Shown: positions 22,501-34,533, numbered from the stretch's first letter. The stretch is DNA of 64,000 bases from Echinometra lucunter (GCA_029962745.1 CM057154.1:17907337-17971336); one strand, 5' to 3'. Notes: generated from the sequence alone by a model not told the origin. Program-made: numbers and translations.

Positions 22501-23173
22501 GAGACATTCAGATAATATCTGTGGAAGAAAGCTTCCACCATCATTCATGGTTTTGAAATGAATCCTACCATTCTGAGTAACGGTTTTTCCACTCCAAAAT
22601 GAAAGTGTTTCTGTTACGTAATACCACCGCCCTCTAAAAGTAGATTTTCATTCCCGTAAGTTTAAGAGAGAATTGAACTTTTCTCCTGTGATTTTGGTAC
22701 ATGTATAACATGTACATCAAAATGTACAAATTATTATCGGGAATGACATTCGCTTCAACTATTTAATCTAAAATAATGATCTATGCTTGTGTGTGTGTTG
22801 TGATTCACAACCGTGTGTTGTACAATCCTCAGATCAGCTGTATATGCAATTCAGTGGCATTATTTTATATTAACAGAAACCATATCGATGTATATGTTTT
22901 AGTTATGATTACTAACATAGTTTTAATACCAATATTATGTTCATTCTAGTTATTTAATGGTTGTCAATCAAAAACAAGTCAGTCTATTTCAAACTTGTTT
23001 TTAATAGAGATATATTTTTCAAAGTGTGATTTGAGTTAATTAAAAATGCAGGAATTGCGGGAATCGCTACAGGGCTGTTAATGTCATTTTTTGGTGTGTG
23101 TCCAGGAGACTAAAAAGTGAACGAGTGAGGGGTTTTTTTTTAGAGTATTAAAAAAGTAAATGTTGTTCCGGCT

Positions 23174-24574
23174 ATACAGGGTGTATCATAAAAACGTTAC
23201 ACTTTTGAAAAAATTATAAAAAATATTTTTTAAATATTTCGAAGAATTTTTCATGTTAATATATGCCCAGTGGGCTCATCTATCAGTGCCACTCACAAAA
23301 CAAATTTTAATTCACGCTTGGCCGAACACTGACTGTTTTTGTTCAGAGTGCATTGCGCCAAATTGAAAGAAGAGAGGGACAATTAAACCAGCAGTCTAAC
23401 AGTACTTCCCGTTCAAAGAAATTGCTTCTTTGCCACAAAGTTGTCCGACTGCCTGACAGGTTGACTGACTGATCGATTGCTTGGGCATTTTATTTGTCAA
23501 TGATTTGATCAATCAATAATTGATTGGCTGTTGATTAAATGATGTCCTTATTGACTGACTGGTTGATTGACTGACTGACTGACTGACTGACTGGTCGGCT
23601 GAATGGTTAATGACTGACTGCATGATGCATTGACTGATTGATCTACCAGTTGATGTATAATGGGCTGACTGTTGATTGATTTTTTATTGACCTGATTGAT
23701 TGAATGATCTGAAGAGTTATTAATTTGGTACTTTTTATTCTTGACTGAATGACTGGCATGTGCCTGTGAGTTTGAATTGTGTTCTTAAAGATCTTGATTG
23801 CAATTTGGGGAAATTAGCTCTCACTCATGCATAAAGCAGTGAAATCACTAAATCATCATAGAAAAATTGATTCAAGCTTCCTAGACTTATCAAAAATTTG
23901 TCATAATTTTATGCAAAAGAGTAATTTGTTTGAATAGGAGTACTTATTCGGAATGCTTGTTTAATGGTCCCTCTTTTAATATGCGCAACTACTGATAGAT
24001 CAATCAGTCAATGTATCAGTCAGTCATCAAACCATTCAGCCAGTCAGTCGGTCAGTCAATCAATCAACAAGTCAATATGGTATTTAATCAACGGCCAATC
24101 AATCGATTGATCAAATTATTGATAAATAACATGCTCAAACAATCGATCATTCAACCATTCAGACACTCATTCCACCAGTCAATCAATAAGGTAATCATTT
24201 AATCAACAGCCAATCAATCAATGACTGATCAAATTATGGACAAATAAAATGCCCTAACAATCGATCAGTCGGTCAACCTGTCAGGCAGTCGGGCAACTCT
24301 GTGGAAAAGAGCAATTTCTTTGAATGGGAGGTACTTATTTAGACTTTGGTTTATTGTCCCTATTCTTTCAATTTGGCGCAAGTCATTTTTCACACTCTGA
24401 ACAAAAACAGTCAGTGTGGCGACCAAGCATGAATTAAAATTTGTTTTGTTAATGGCACTTGATAGATAAGACTATTGGGCATCTATCAACATGAAAAACC
24501 TCTTCGAAATATTTTGGAACATAATTTTATAATTTTTGGAAAAGTGTAACGTTTTATTGATATGCATACTGTAT
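23174..24574. mobile_element. Large foldback element (1.4 kb, arms of several hundred bp)
   Basis: Left end ATACAGGGTGTATCATAAAA and right end (reverse complement) ATACAGTATGCATATCAATA, both continuing into AAAACGTTACACTTTT. Arms stay complementary for several hundred bp, through the GAACACTGACTGTTTTTGTT segment. Inner arms are TGAC/TGAT tetranucleotide repeats on the left and GTCA/ATCA on the right. Flanking TA suggests a Tc1/mariner-type target. No transposase frame. Confidence 0.7.
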
Positions 24575-26078
24575 AATTATTACAATGTTGGTATCTATAT
24601 AAACTGAATGTTCCACATGGGCGATGTCATGGAATGTCAGTCTCATGGGCCGTCGATCTCGTTGGCTTTTGGTATACTAATTTCAGCCCCCCCCCCCCCC
24701 AAAAAATCGATTTCTAATTCATTGCTGCCACGCAAGGGCCGTGAGATCCGTGATGGTTGGAGCATCTTTCATCTCCCCCTGTTCCATAGACGCAGGCTGT
24801 GCTTCAGTGGAAACAGTGCGTCCCTCGGATAGGAAGTTAAAATGGAGGCCCCGTGTGTATATAGCGGAGAGTCACCAACTTTGTGAAGTCGTCCGAGCTG
24901 GATACATTCACTCGAGACAGAAGTGACTTCGTCATAGAGCGCATTTAATCGCGATGTGGACATACACCTTCCGTAGAGAGAAAAGAAGGAAACAAATGCT
25001 TTGTGTGTGTGTGTGTGTGTGTGTTTGTTTGTTTGAGTAATATCACAGCGCAAGCCGAAAAGACACACTCTTAAAAATTCCGAGTCAGATTGACCCGGAA
25101 AATAGTCCGTTCGGGGCCACACTCCGTTCCAGGTCAAAAAATGACCAGGAATATGGTCATTAAGACTAGTTTCTGAGTCAAATTTGACCTTATTCCCGGT
25201 CATTTTTACTCTGTTCCAGGTCATGGAGTGTGGCCCCAACGGACTATTTTTCGGGTCAAGTCTGACTCGGAAATTTTAAGAGTGTACTTTGGAAAATAAG
25301 AGGATAATTAAGAACATTAGTGAATGGGACTAAATGGAGCTTTTGGTATGTAAGATAATGTAAGATCTTGCGAACACTTTTTCATCTTCCGGCTGTTTAA
25401 GTTGTTGTCTTATACCCGCTATATGGCTGCTCTAACATCCCCTAAAACCCTTCCCTAATAATATTCTCTTCGTCTGACATGAAAAAAAGACATCTTTTCG
25501 CTTTCAACCAAAATAATTCTTTGAAATCGTAATGATAATCAACATAGGGCCTACCTTTCTGCAGTACTTCTCTACCTATAGCCCCCTATTTTGTATAACT
25601 ACATACAGACCTACAATGCATGGCAAAATTAAGAATTGGGATTCTCTTTCTTATCCCTGAAATTTTACCGCTGCCACCTCTGATATCTTATACATAACCC
25701 TCCCTCCCTCTCTCCCATCTCCGTCTCTCTCTCTCTTTCTCTCTCTCTCTGTCTCTCTCTCTCTCCACTTCTCCCTACCCGTTACCCTGCCTTACATTTT
25801 AAGGGATAAATGCGCAATTAACAAACACGAGCGTCGCTAGTCACGTCCTCGTTTCGTCATTCGTATGCAATTATCAACTGTCACTCATACATGACGCATT
25901 ACATAAAAATATCAAAATTGCTCAAACCCTAATAACCGACGCGGGTAATTTTCTCAAGAATGAGCGTAGGCCTATACCATTCATCAGCGCGTCACGTACA
26001 AAATACGTCTTGACTTTTCTAATTGACAACTGGACAAGTCGAATGGATGAAACAAAATGAACAAAATAATATATGAAC
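24575..26078. other. Gene-free interval upstream of the GPCR duplication
   Basis: Holds a (GT)n run at 24998-25024, a 221-bp foldback at 25065-25285 and a (CT)n run at 25700-25775. An apparent frame at 24769-25239 on the minus strand spans the foldback and has no family resemblance. Confidence 0.5.
25065..25285. mobile_element. 221-bp foldback with ACACTCTTAAAA ends and GGTCA words
   Basis: Ends are ACACTCTTAAAAATTCCGAG and its complement. The interior is built from TTGACC/GGTCAA-type units, such as CAGGTCAAAAAATGACC. No coding capacity. The ends resemble those of other foldbacks at 30883, 40215 and 62893. Confidence 0.75.
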
Positions 26079-26269
26079 CAGTGGCGTAACGAGCAAAAAC
26101 TTTGGGACAGAAAGGGTACCAAAAAAAGTGAGGGAAAAAAATCAATGTCATTTCAGCAACATTAATTTGTAAACCACTGGTATCGAATAAGAAATAAACC
26201 ACATTTGAAATTCTATTGGGTGCAACAGCCCCCAAGCGCCCCCCCCCCCCCCCCATCAGTACGCCAGTG
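26079..26269. repeat. Foldback with CAGTGGCGTA ends, cut by the duplication junction
   Basis: CCAGTGGCGTAAC on the left and TACGCCAGTG on the right. The right part (from about 26151) is repeated at 31740-31869, but the left part is not, so the segmental duplication boundary falls within it. Confidence 0.6.
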
Positions 26270-26362
26270 ATATGAACTATCTAGAAACACTGATCTGCTG
26301 ATAAAGCTACGCTTTGGGCTTATGCTTTCATATTCACTGCGCAAGTTTCACATACATGCATA

Positions 26363-27328
26363 ATGAATGGTTCAACGGAGATCAGCGAAATCCTTGGTCA
26401 TGTTGATGACTCGCCATTCCACTGGCTGTCTGTCCTGTTCATTGCATTCGGTTTATTCGGAATCATCGACAACGGGCTCGTCCTCGTCATCATTGGCAAC
26501 GTCAAGAGTCTATGGAATCCAACTAACCTCCTGATCGCCAACCAATCCCTGATCGATCTGACGACATCAGCGTTATTACTGACCCTTACCATTAAACCCG
26601 GTATTCTGTATCCGAATCGGCCAGGCCTTGCCCGGTTTGTCTGCGTCTTCTGGATGTCTTGGTATCCATTTTGGGCGACGATCACGGCTAGCTCCATCAA
26701 CCTTCTGTTGATTACCTATGAACGCTTCTGCGCCATTGTCTATCCCATCCGTTACCGCCAAAGGATGACCACGAAACGAATTGCACTGGTGTCTGCGATT
26801 CCTTGGGTCTACGGCTTCTGCTTTAATTCTTTCGCTATAATCTTCTCGGGGTTCGACGGAAGCAAGTGCTACGTCACTCGGTACCCTAGCACAGACGTGC
26901 AGTTAGGCTTGAACTTGTCTATTTTCGGCCTCCAGTTCGTACTCCTTATCGTCACAATCAGCGCACTTTACGTCATCATAGCAATGCATCTTCGTCACGG
27001 GCCGGGTCTTAACGGGGAAACCACGGTGGTAAATTTTAGGGAGCGCGCTCGAAGGAACGTCCTGCGAACCATGATCATGGTTTTCGTCTGCTACGTCATC
27101 TGTTGGGCACCTAACGATATTTATACCCTGAATTTTACCTTGAAAGGAGGCACAGAGCATGAGGGGAATGTCTATGACCTCACCGTTTTAATGGCGTTTG
27201 GAAACGTGTGGATCAATCCCGTTATCTACTCTTTCCGATATGAAAGGTTTCAGAAAGCCTTGAAAAAAACATTTTGTTGTAAAAGTAAATGTAAACGCCA
27301 AGAGCTAACCAGCATTTCTAACCAATGA
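26363..27328 (+). CDS. Class A (rhodopsin-like) orphan GPCR, intronless, intact
   Basis: A 321-residue seven-helix receptor for an unknown ligand, expected at the plasma membrane and coupling to G proteins. N-terminus has an NGS glycosylation site (Asn2). TM1 is about 21-46 with DNGLV (Asn37) and TM2 about 55-78 with Asp65. TM3 starts at Cys94 and ends in ERF (120-122) in place of DRY. TM4 has Trp148. Cys169 in loop 2 can pair with Cys94. TM5 is about 181-210. TM6 is about 232-258 with CWAP (247-250), and TM7 has NPVIY (285-289). A basic tail carries Cys305-Cys306 for possible palmitoylation. A single exon is typical of expanded invertebrate receptor families. The ATG at 26363 begins the segment conserved between the two copies. 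The short third intracellular loop and short tail resemble peptide or melatonin-like receptors, but I cannot name a subfamily. Confidence 0.9.
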   Translation: MNGSTEISEILGHVDDSPFHWLSVLFIAFGLFGIIDNGLVLVIIGNVKSLWNPTNLLIANQSLIDLTTSALLLTLTIKPGILYPNRPGLARFVCVFWMSWYPFWATITASSINLLLITYERFCAIVYPIRYRQRMTTKRIALVSAIPWVYGFCFNSFAIIFSGFDGSKCYVTRYPSTDVQLGLNLSIFGLQFVLLIVTISALYVIIAMHLRHGPGLNGETTVVNFRERARRNVLRTMIMVFVCYVICWAPNDIYTLNFTLKGGTEHEGNVYDLTVLMAFGNVWINPVIYSFRYERFQKALKKTFCCKSKCKRQELTSISNQ

Positions 27329-28563
27329 AATTAAAAATGATCTACATTGTGAGTCTGAAAAAATGTTACACTTTTTCAATAGAGTATTGTTGTTAAAGAG
27401 TGGGATCAACACAGTACTTTATATCATGTATGCATAGAGTATATATATTTCGTGGCTGGATATGTTTCAATTTTGCTGTAAGCTACAGTCATGACAGTTG
27501 AGCGCACAACTGCGATTGTTTGAAAGAGAGTCAAAACTCATTTGCGCCAAGTTGTAGGATTGCATGCTGAAGCAAAGACAATAACATTCACGCAAGCACG
27601 GAGGCTGTCGTTGCTGTGACCTTTCTTGAACAGCTTCGATGTTCTCTTAGTACCTTCTTGCTGTTCTACTGCAACCAGGGCCCCGTTGCATAAAACTTAC
27701 AGTTAGTGGTAACTCTGCCTTTAATGCTAACTACCATGTTAAAACTGCACAACAGCCAATCATATTCAAGGTTCCTGGAAGTTGCCATTGATGGCAAACT
27801 TACCATCAATGGCAAGTTTTATGCCACGGGACATTGACTGAAATTTGTCAAGATTGTTGCTGGTTTCTCTTGCATGATATTCTGCCATGTTGCGGTAGAC
27901 GATTTGACGTGATGAGCATCTCAGGTTGGAAAAGCGACTGCCAAACTCTCGCACAACCATAATCACTTTCTGTGTCCTGGCACACTCAATAACCAGAACA
28001 GCTCTTCCTGAGATGAGGAGGATATATTGGCTGTATCATAATTGCACCAAGCTTTTTAACTCACAAACAAGCTCTTTAGCATTGAATTAGATTCAACAGT
28101 GCCATGCCTGATTTGGAACAACTCAAATATCATTACAAAAGACTTCCTTGCTCTGGTGCAGTTGAATCCGAATCAGGTAACACGTTGTTGATCATGTTGA
28201 TGTTGGCGCAAAGTGGTTTTCACCAAGACACATTAATTGACTCATATCCAGTAAAATTCTTTAGTGATTCCCCACAGATGCGGTATCAAATAAAAGGGAA
28301 ATTGTTACACTACCCAACTTGGTGCAAAAATGGTTATATATTCTATCAAATTTCTGTTATAAGCATTTGAATAGTGTAATATTTGTTCTGATTCGCACTG
28401 TAGTTACAGGTGTATCCTGTCTTCAGGTGGGTCAAAACATCGAGTCAACGTGATTATTTCATGTATATATTTCAGAAAAAAATAAAGGTGGTATACAAAT
28501 TCTTTTTTTGTAGATCCTTATAAAAATCGTTGCAAATGAGTAAAACTTTCAAGGTAAAGATGC
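27329..28563. other. 3' flank of GPCR copy A
   Basis: No further gene. Contains the GTTGCATAA foldback at 27678-27833 and otherwise ordinary AT-rich sequence duplicated in unit B. Short frames, such as 28104-28370, have no family resemblance and are not conserved in copy B, which has small indels. Confidence 0.5.
27678..27833. repeat. Foldback repeat of the GGGCCCCGTTGCATAA family, copy 2
   Basis: Starts GGGCCCCGTTGCATAAAACT and ends in ATGGCAAGTTTTATGCCACGGG, so the ends are inverted copies. The centre has CAGCCAATCATATTCAAGG. Confidence 0.65.
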
Positions 28564-28938
28564 ACACTAAGCAAAAAAAGGGTTCAATTTTGCACCCTTC
28601 AAATGCAACACTGGGAGCTCCTTTATGGGTACAACTTTGCACCTCAAGAAGCATTTTGCACCTTTAAGGGTGCAGTGAGCTACATTTTGCACCCTTAAGG
28701 GTGCAGAGTTGTACCCTTTAGGGGAGGTGCAAATTTGCACACGTTTGAATGCAAAAATCTCTGCACCCTTAAAGGTGCAAAGTTTCACTTTCAAGGGTGC
28801 AGATGGGCATTTTCGGGTGCAAACAAGTAAAAAGGGTGCATCTTTGCACCTTTTTCATGTAGGGTGCAAGATTGCACCCTAAAAGGTGCTGCCAGTGTTG
28901 CGTTTAGGGTGCAAAATTGAACCTTTAATTCTAAGTGT
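28564..28938. mobile_element. Foldback built of TGCACCCTTAAGGGTGCA words, copy A
   Basis: Ends ACACTAAG and CTAAGTGT, each followed inward by GGTTCAATTTTGCACCCT and AACACTGG. The interior is a dense set of TTGCACC/GGTGCAA units including the perfect palindrome TGCACCCTTAAGGGTGCA. It has no gene. The duplicate copy is at 34160-34533. Confidence 0.8.
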
Positions 28939-29572
28939 ATATACTGATCACCTGAAACAAATGTCAATTCTAGGCTCTAGTCCTTCTAGGAGACCGTGTT
29001 GACAAAACTTAGGGAGATGTCGCTCTCATCATGCTTGACATGCCTATTTAATCATGATCAGCGTTGTCCGATCCGCAAGAAGAGTGGGCGTGGAGTTTGA
29101 TTCGGCACTGAAAATGAAAAGTCAAATATTAGTCAAAGGCAGTATTGGACCATAAATTAACAGAAAAGCAATCTGATCCGTGGTTTCATCTAAACTTTGG
29201 ACTATTTCATTTCACAAATATGACAGAGGAGTCGATTCATCTCATCTCCGCCGTCTTCGGAGATTGCAGAATCGCTCAGCTAAATAAAGAGAGGTCAGAC
29301 ATTACCGTGCCACCATGGCAACATTGATCTCTACTGGAAGAATATTGATTGCATTTCACGATGTAAAATTTGATTTATAAAGCTGTATTTGATCATGTGT
29401 TGATTTGGATGGCTTTCAGTTAGTTTTATCTTTAAGATAAAGATCAGCAATTTCCACTTCTCTTCATTTTTGAAAGCTTTAGTCAGGGTCGGACTGGTCG
29501 GTGTGTGTGTGTGTGTGTGCGGGGGGTGTCCTCACTGGCTGTAGGATAGTTTGGCTTGGGAGCATGGCCGTA

Positions 29573-29826
29573 CGCAGCGGGGGAGGGGGTGGGGGCAGGG
29601 GGCAGTTGCCCCCAGAAATTTTCAAAACTTAAATATTTCTTAACTGAAAATTTTCCAAATTCCACCAAGAGTGTGCACCAGAACCTGAAATTTCCATTTT
29701 AAAAACGCAAAAGCGCCCTCATAACAAGTTTGTTCGCCTCGCTCCCTCGCTCGTGTGTTTCTTCGAACAATTTACGCATTCTTGCCCCCAGGGAAAAAAA
29801 TCTACGTATGGCCCTGTTTGGGAGCG
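29573..29826. repeat. Foldback with CAGGGCCATACGTAGA ends, copy A
   Basis: Left CATGGCCGTACGCAGCGGGG, right complement CAGGGCCATACGTAGATTTT. The interior has G-rich GGGGGCAGTTGCCCCC near the left end and TTCGCCTCGCTCCCTCGCTC. The duplicate copy is at 35174-35427. Confidence 0.65.
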
Positions 29827-30882
29827 GTTGATAGAGACTGACGGGCCGTCATACTTAATTCCTCAACCGAATATCATTCTTAGCCTGCCCCTTGCTTGAG
29901 TTTAAACATTCACATGCTTTCATTTGCGGTTTCAATGAGTATCACTTCGAATTCACTGATCATACGTCATGAGTGTCAGTGCAGTTTGTTGTTAAATTCC
30001 CAGTTTGATTAACGCGATTTAACCATGTGGTAGCAAGACTGTTCTGTGCAACTTTTCAACGTTTGATCGATGCTTATCGTTTTGATAAGCCTTTTCATAC
30101 CTACTTATTCGGGTTGGCAAAAGTGCGGTGTAGCAAGTGTAACCCGCATTTAAGATTTAAGTCGAGATTTTTTTTTAATGTTTTAAGATCAGGAGATTAT
30201 TATCCAAGAAGATTACCGAATCTTCTGCAGTAGAGTGATGATGGAAAATTTCTTTTCGGAGTAATTTGCTAGAACAACTAACACAAGTTGAAATCTGACG
30301 TCCAGTTTCTCCTTGTCGGCAAGTTTGAAAAGCTATGTCCTATCGAACATGATCGAATATGGTCTCCTGGACCACTTTAAAGCTCTCTTGAGCAGAGATT
30401 CCTGGAGCGGTTGACTGTTTACACTGATAGTTACGTTAAAGAGTGCTCTACGCTCTGGAAAATTGAGTGTAAACGAGATCTTTGTTGTTGGTTTGGTTTG
30501 TGTCGTTTCGTTTTGTTTTTCCCCACTTTTTGTGAAATTTGAACCGAAATTCCCAGATTTCAAAATGGTGTGGTGACGCCTTGTGAATGATAAAGAATAA
30601 TTTGGAATTATATATTAAAATCATATATGCTGTTTGAAATTCAAAATAAATAAAAGGCATTTCTGGTCAAAGTTCTCAAATCTAGTGCAACGCAATTCTA
30701 CATTTTATTTCACTTTACAGGTTATATCTCCCTGCTAGAACTGATATAATCAATAGCCGAATTTCTCCTCCCCCCTTTAAAATCTTGTTATTATAGTCGT
30801 TATACCAAGAGATGGATGGGGCGGGTGGGAATCGGAGAGAAGATATTATGCAGCCTACACCCTTTCCCCCGTCACCCAACTG

Positions 30883-31362
30883 CACTCTATAAAAACAAAT
30901 TAGTCAGATTTGACGAGATTACCAGATCGCACGGGCACTTACTCTTTTCTATAGTCAAGTGTGACTAGATTCTAGTCAAAATGACCAGAATTCTATTCAA
31001 TTAAGAAGAACGAACACTTTTCTATAGTCAAAATTGACACAATTCTAGTAAAAATGACCAGAATTCTAGTAACTTATTTGACTAGACTAAGGGCACCGTT
31101 ACTCTTTTCTATAGTCAAATGTGACTAGATTCTAATGAAGATGATCAGAATTTAAGTAAAAATTAACCAAACTTTTACCAAAATTCTAGTCATTTTCACT
31201 AGTCTAAGAATCAAGTCAAGTTAGTGTTGGTGCCTGTATGACATGTATGATCCAGTAGACTATAGTCAAATTATTTTACTGGTCATTTTGACTTCAAATG
31301 TATAATTTTTGACTAGAGTAGTGCTAGTCTTTCAAATTTGACTAGATTTGTTTTTAGAGTGT
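30883..31362. mobile_element. Foldback built of AGTCAAATTTGACTAG words, copy A (uninterrupted)
   Basis: Ends CACTCTATAAAAACAAATTA and TTTGTTTTTAGAGTG are inverted. The interior repeats AGTCAAAATGACCAGAATTC-type units in both orientations. Copy B (36491-37754) is the same element split by another transposon. Confidence 0.75.
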
Positions 31363-31968
31363 GGGAGGGAGGAAGAGAGAGAGAGAGAGGAATCATATTC
31401 ATGGAGCATTATTATTATATCGTTAAAAGTATATTAACCGCTCCCTCTTTCTGATAACCCAGAGCCCTTTTCTTCCAGTGCAGATGCATGCACCGAGTTT
31501 CGAGTTTCCAAACATTTCTAACGACATTCGGCAGCGTCATGAATGCATAATCATAATTCACCTTGAAGGGCAGAGTGATAACGATTTTTCAATAAGGCCT
31601 CATCTGTATTTATGAAACTTTTGCCCATAACTTGGCCTGTTTCAGAACTCATGAAAGGAATCCATTAAGCCGTATTAACCAAGGGTTCATTGACGAAAAA
31701 TCCATTACCATCATGACGGGGCACATATACTTTTTATTTCATTTCAGCAACATTAATTTGTAAATCACTGGTATCGAATAAGAAATAAACCACATTTGGA
31801 ATTCTATTGGGTGCAAAAGCTCCCAAGCGCCCCCCCCCCCCCCCCCCCCCATCAGTACGCCAGTGATATGAACTATCTAGAAACACTGATCTGCTGATAA
31901 AACTACGCTGTGGGCTTATGCTTTCATATTCACTGCGCAAGTTTTGTGCAAGTAGACAGGTTCACATA

Positions 31969-32932
31969 ATGAATGGTTCAACGGAGATCAGCGAAATCCT
32001 TGATCGTGTTGATGACTCGCCATTCCACTGGCTGTCTGTCCTGTTCATTGCATTCGGTTTATTCGGAATCATCGACAACGGGCTCGTCCTCGTCATCATT
32101 GGCAACGTCAAGAGTCTATGGAATCCAACTAACCTCCTGATCGCCAACCAATCCCTGATCGATCTGACGACATCAGCGTTATTACTGACCCTTACCATTA
32201 AACCCGGTATTCTGTATCCGAATCGGCCAGGCCTTGCCCGATTTGTCTGCGTCTTCTGGATGTCTTGGTATCCATTTTGGGCGACGATCACGGCTAGCTC
32301 CATCAACCTTCTGTTGATTACCTATGAACGCTTCTGCGCCATTGTCTACCCCATCCGTTACCGCCAAAGGATGACCACGAAACGAATTGCACTGGTGTCT
32401 GCGATTCCTTGGGTCTACGGCTTCTGCTTTAATTCTTTCATTATAATCTTCTCGGGGTTCGACGGAAGCAAGTGCTACGTCACTCGGTACCCTAGTACAG
32501 ACGTGCAGTTGGGCTTGAATTTGTCTATTTTCGGCCTCCACTTCCTAGTCCTTATCGTCACAATCAGCGTACTTTACGTCATCATAGCAGTGCATCTTCG
32601 TCACGGGCCGGGTCTTAACGGGGAAACCACGGTGGTAAATTTTAGGGAGCGCGCTCTAAGGAACGTCCTGCGAACCATGATCATGGTTTTCGTCTGCTAC
32701 ATCATCTGTTGGGCACCTAACGATATTTATTTCCTGAATTTTACCTTGAAAGGAGACACAGAGTATGGGGGAGACTGTCTATGACCTCACCGTTTTAATG
32801 GCGTTTGGAAACGTGTGGATCAATCCCGTTATCTACTCTTTCCGATATGAAAGGTTTCAGAAAGCCTTGAAAAAAACATTTTGTTGTAAAAGTAAATGTA
32901 AACGCCAAGAGCTAACCAGCATTTCTAACTAA
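31969..32932 (+). pseudogene. Second GPCR copy, broken by a 1-bp insertion before TM7
   Basis: Paralogue of the receptor at 26363. From the ATG at 31969 it stays in frame for 271 residues, through TM1-TM6 (ERF, CWAP kept). Between 32764 and 32778 it has one base more than copy A, and it stops at TGA 32782-32784, losing TM7, NPVIY and the tail. The region beyond (32785-32932) still encodes TM7, NPVIY and the basic tail in the shifted frame with no further breaks. It ends SISN-TAA, one residue short of copy A. Before the break I count 13 amino-acid-changing and 5 silent codon differences from copy A. An in-frame ATG at 31918 would add 17 residues not possible in copy A. Recent pseudogene, polymorphic null allele or assembly error. 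Confidence 0.85.
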
Positions 32933-34159
32933 TGAAATTAAAAATCATCTACATTGCGAGTCTGAAAAAATGTTACACTTTTTCAATAGAGTATTGTTGT
33001 TAAAAAGTGGGATCAACACAGTACTTTATATCATGTATGCATAGAGTATATATTTCGTGGCTGGATATGTTTCAATTTTGCTGTAAGCTACAGTCATATC
33101 AGTTGAGCGCACAACTGCGATTGTTTGAAAGAGAGTCAAAACTCATTTGCGCCAAGTTGTAGGATTGCATGCTGAAGCAAAGACAATAACATTCACACAA
33201 AGCACGGAGGCTGTCGTTGCTGTGACCTTTCTTGAACAGCTTCGATGTTATCTTAGTACCTTCTTGCTGTTCTACTGCAACCAGGGCCCCGTTGCATAAA
33301 ACTTACAGTTAGTGCTAACTCTGCCTTTAATGCTAACTACTATGTTAAAACTGCACAACAGCCAATCATATTCAAGGTTCCATGGAAGTTGCCATTTTTT
33401 GGCAAACTTACCACCAATGGCAAGTTTTATGCCACGGGACACTGACTGAAATTTGTCAAGATTGTTGCTGGTTTCTCTTGCATGATATTCTGCCATGTTG
33501 CGGTAGACGATTTGACGTGATGAGCATCTCACGTTGGAAAAGCGACTGTCAAACTCTCGCACAACCATAATCACTTTCTGTGTCCTGGCACACTCAATAA
33601 CCAGAACAGCTCTTCCTGAGATGAGGAGGAAATATTGGCTGTATCATGATTGCACCAAGCTTTTTAACTCACAAACAAGCTCTTTAGCATTGAATTAGAT
33701 TCAACAGTGCCATGCCTGATTTGGAACAACTCAAATATCATTACAAAAGACTTCCTTGCTCTGGTGCAGTTGAATCCGAATCAGGTAACACGTTGTTGAT
33801 GTTGGCGCAAAGTGGTTTTCACCCAGACATTAATTGACTCATATCCAGTAGATTCTTTACTGATTCTCCACAGATGCGGTATCAAATAAAAGGGGAAGTG
33901 TTACTCTACCCAACTTGGTGCAAAAATGGTTATATATTCTATCAAATTTCTGTTATAAGCATTTGAATAGTTTAATATTTGTTCTGATTCGCACGGTAGT
34001 TACAGGTGTATCCTGTCTTCAGGTGGGTCAAAACATCGAGTCAACGTGATTATTTCATGTATATATTTCAGAAAAAAATATAGGTGGGATACAAATTCTT
34101 TTTTCGTAGATCCTTATAAAAATCGTTGCAAATGAGTAAAACTTTCAAGGTAAAGATGC
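32933..34159. other. 3' flank of GPCR copy B
   Basis: Collinear with 27329-28563, with small indels, including the loss of a few bases near 33800. Contains the GTTGCATAA foldback at 33284-33440. No gene. Confidence 0.5.
33284..33440. repeat. Foldback repeat of the GGGCCCCGTTGCATAA family, copy 3
   Basis: Duplicate of 27678-27833 within unit B, with a few substitutions. Confidence 0.65.
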
Positions 34160-34533
34160 CCACTAAGCAAAAAAGGGTTCAATTTTGCACCCTTCAAATG
34201 CAACACTGGGAGCTCCTTTATGGGTACAACTTTGCACCCCAAGAAGCATTTTGCACCTTTAAGGGTGCAGTGAGCTACATTTTGCACCCTTAAGGGTGCA
34301 GAGTTGTACCCTTTAGGAGAGGTGCAAATTTCCACACGTTTGAATGCAAAAATCTCTGCACCCTTAAAGGTGCAAAGTTTCACTTTCAAGGGTGCAGATG
34401 GGCATTTTCGGGTGCAAACAAGTAAAAAGGGTGCATCTTTGCACCTTTTTCATGTAGGGTGCAAGATTGCACCCTAAAAGGTGCTGCCAGTGTTGCGTTT
34501 AGGGTGCAAAATTGAACCTTTAATTCTAAGTGT
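34160..34533. mobile_element. Foldback built of TGCACCCTTAAGGGTGCA words, copy B
   Basis: Duplicate of 28564-28938 with a few base changes; same ends and palindromic words. Confidence 0.8.

Larger units (their letters stand above)
20482..23173. other. Gene-free interval after the CNG gene
   Basis: Contains the 3' untranslated region of the channel gene (end not identified), a foldback at 20516-20645, a palindrome at 22053-22093 and a SINE at 22330-22500. No exon with recognisable homology was seen on either strand. Confidence 0.5.
26151..31739. repeat. Segmental tandem duplication, unit A (about 5.6 kb)
   Basis: The sequence from the CATTTCAGCAACATTAATTT start, through the GPCR gene, to a tail ending CATATACTTTTTATTTCATT is repeated head to tail in 31740-38163. 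The two copies differ by only a few percent in coding and non-coding parts. The unit carries one GPCR, a GTTGCATAA foldback, the TGCACCC foldback (28564-28938), the TACGTATGGCC foldback (29573-29826) and the AGTCAAA foldback (30883-31362). Confidence 0.9.

Noticed and set aside
24769..25239. 156-codon minus-strand frame
   Set aside because: Runs through a foldback element and a (CA)n tract, with no domain seen.
26398..26761. Minus-strand frames overlapping the GPCR
   Set aside because: Shadows of the receptor gene, conserved only because the duplicated DNA is conserved.
31918..31968. 17-residue N-terminal extension of the second GPCR
   Set aside because: Not possible in copy A. The sequence upstream of the ATG at 31969 differs by a small insertion, so the conserved ATG is preferred.
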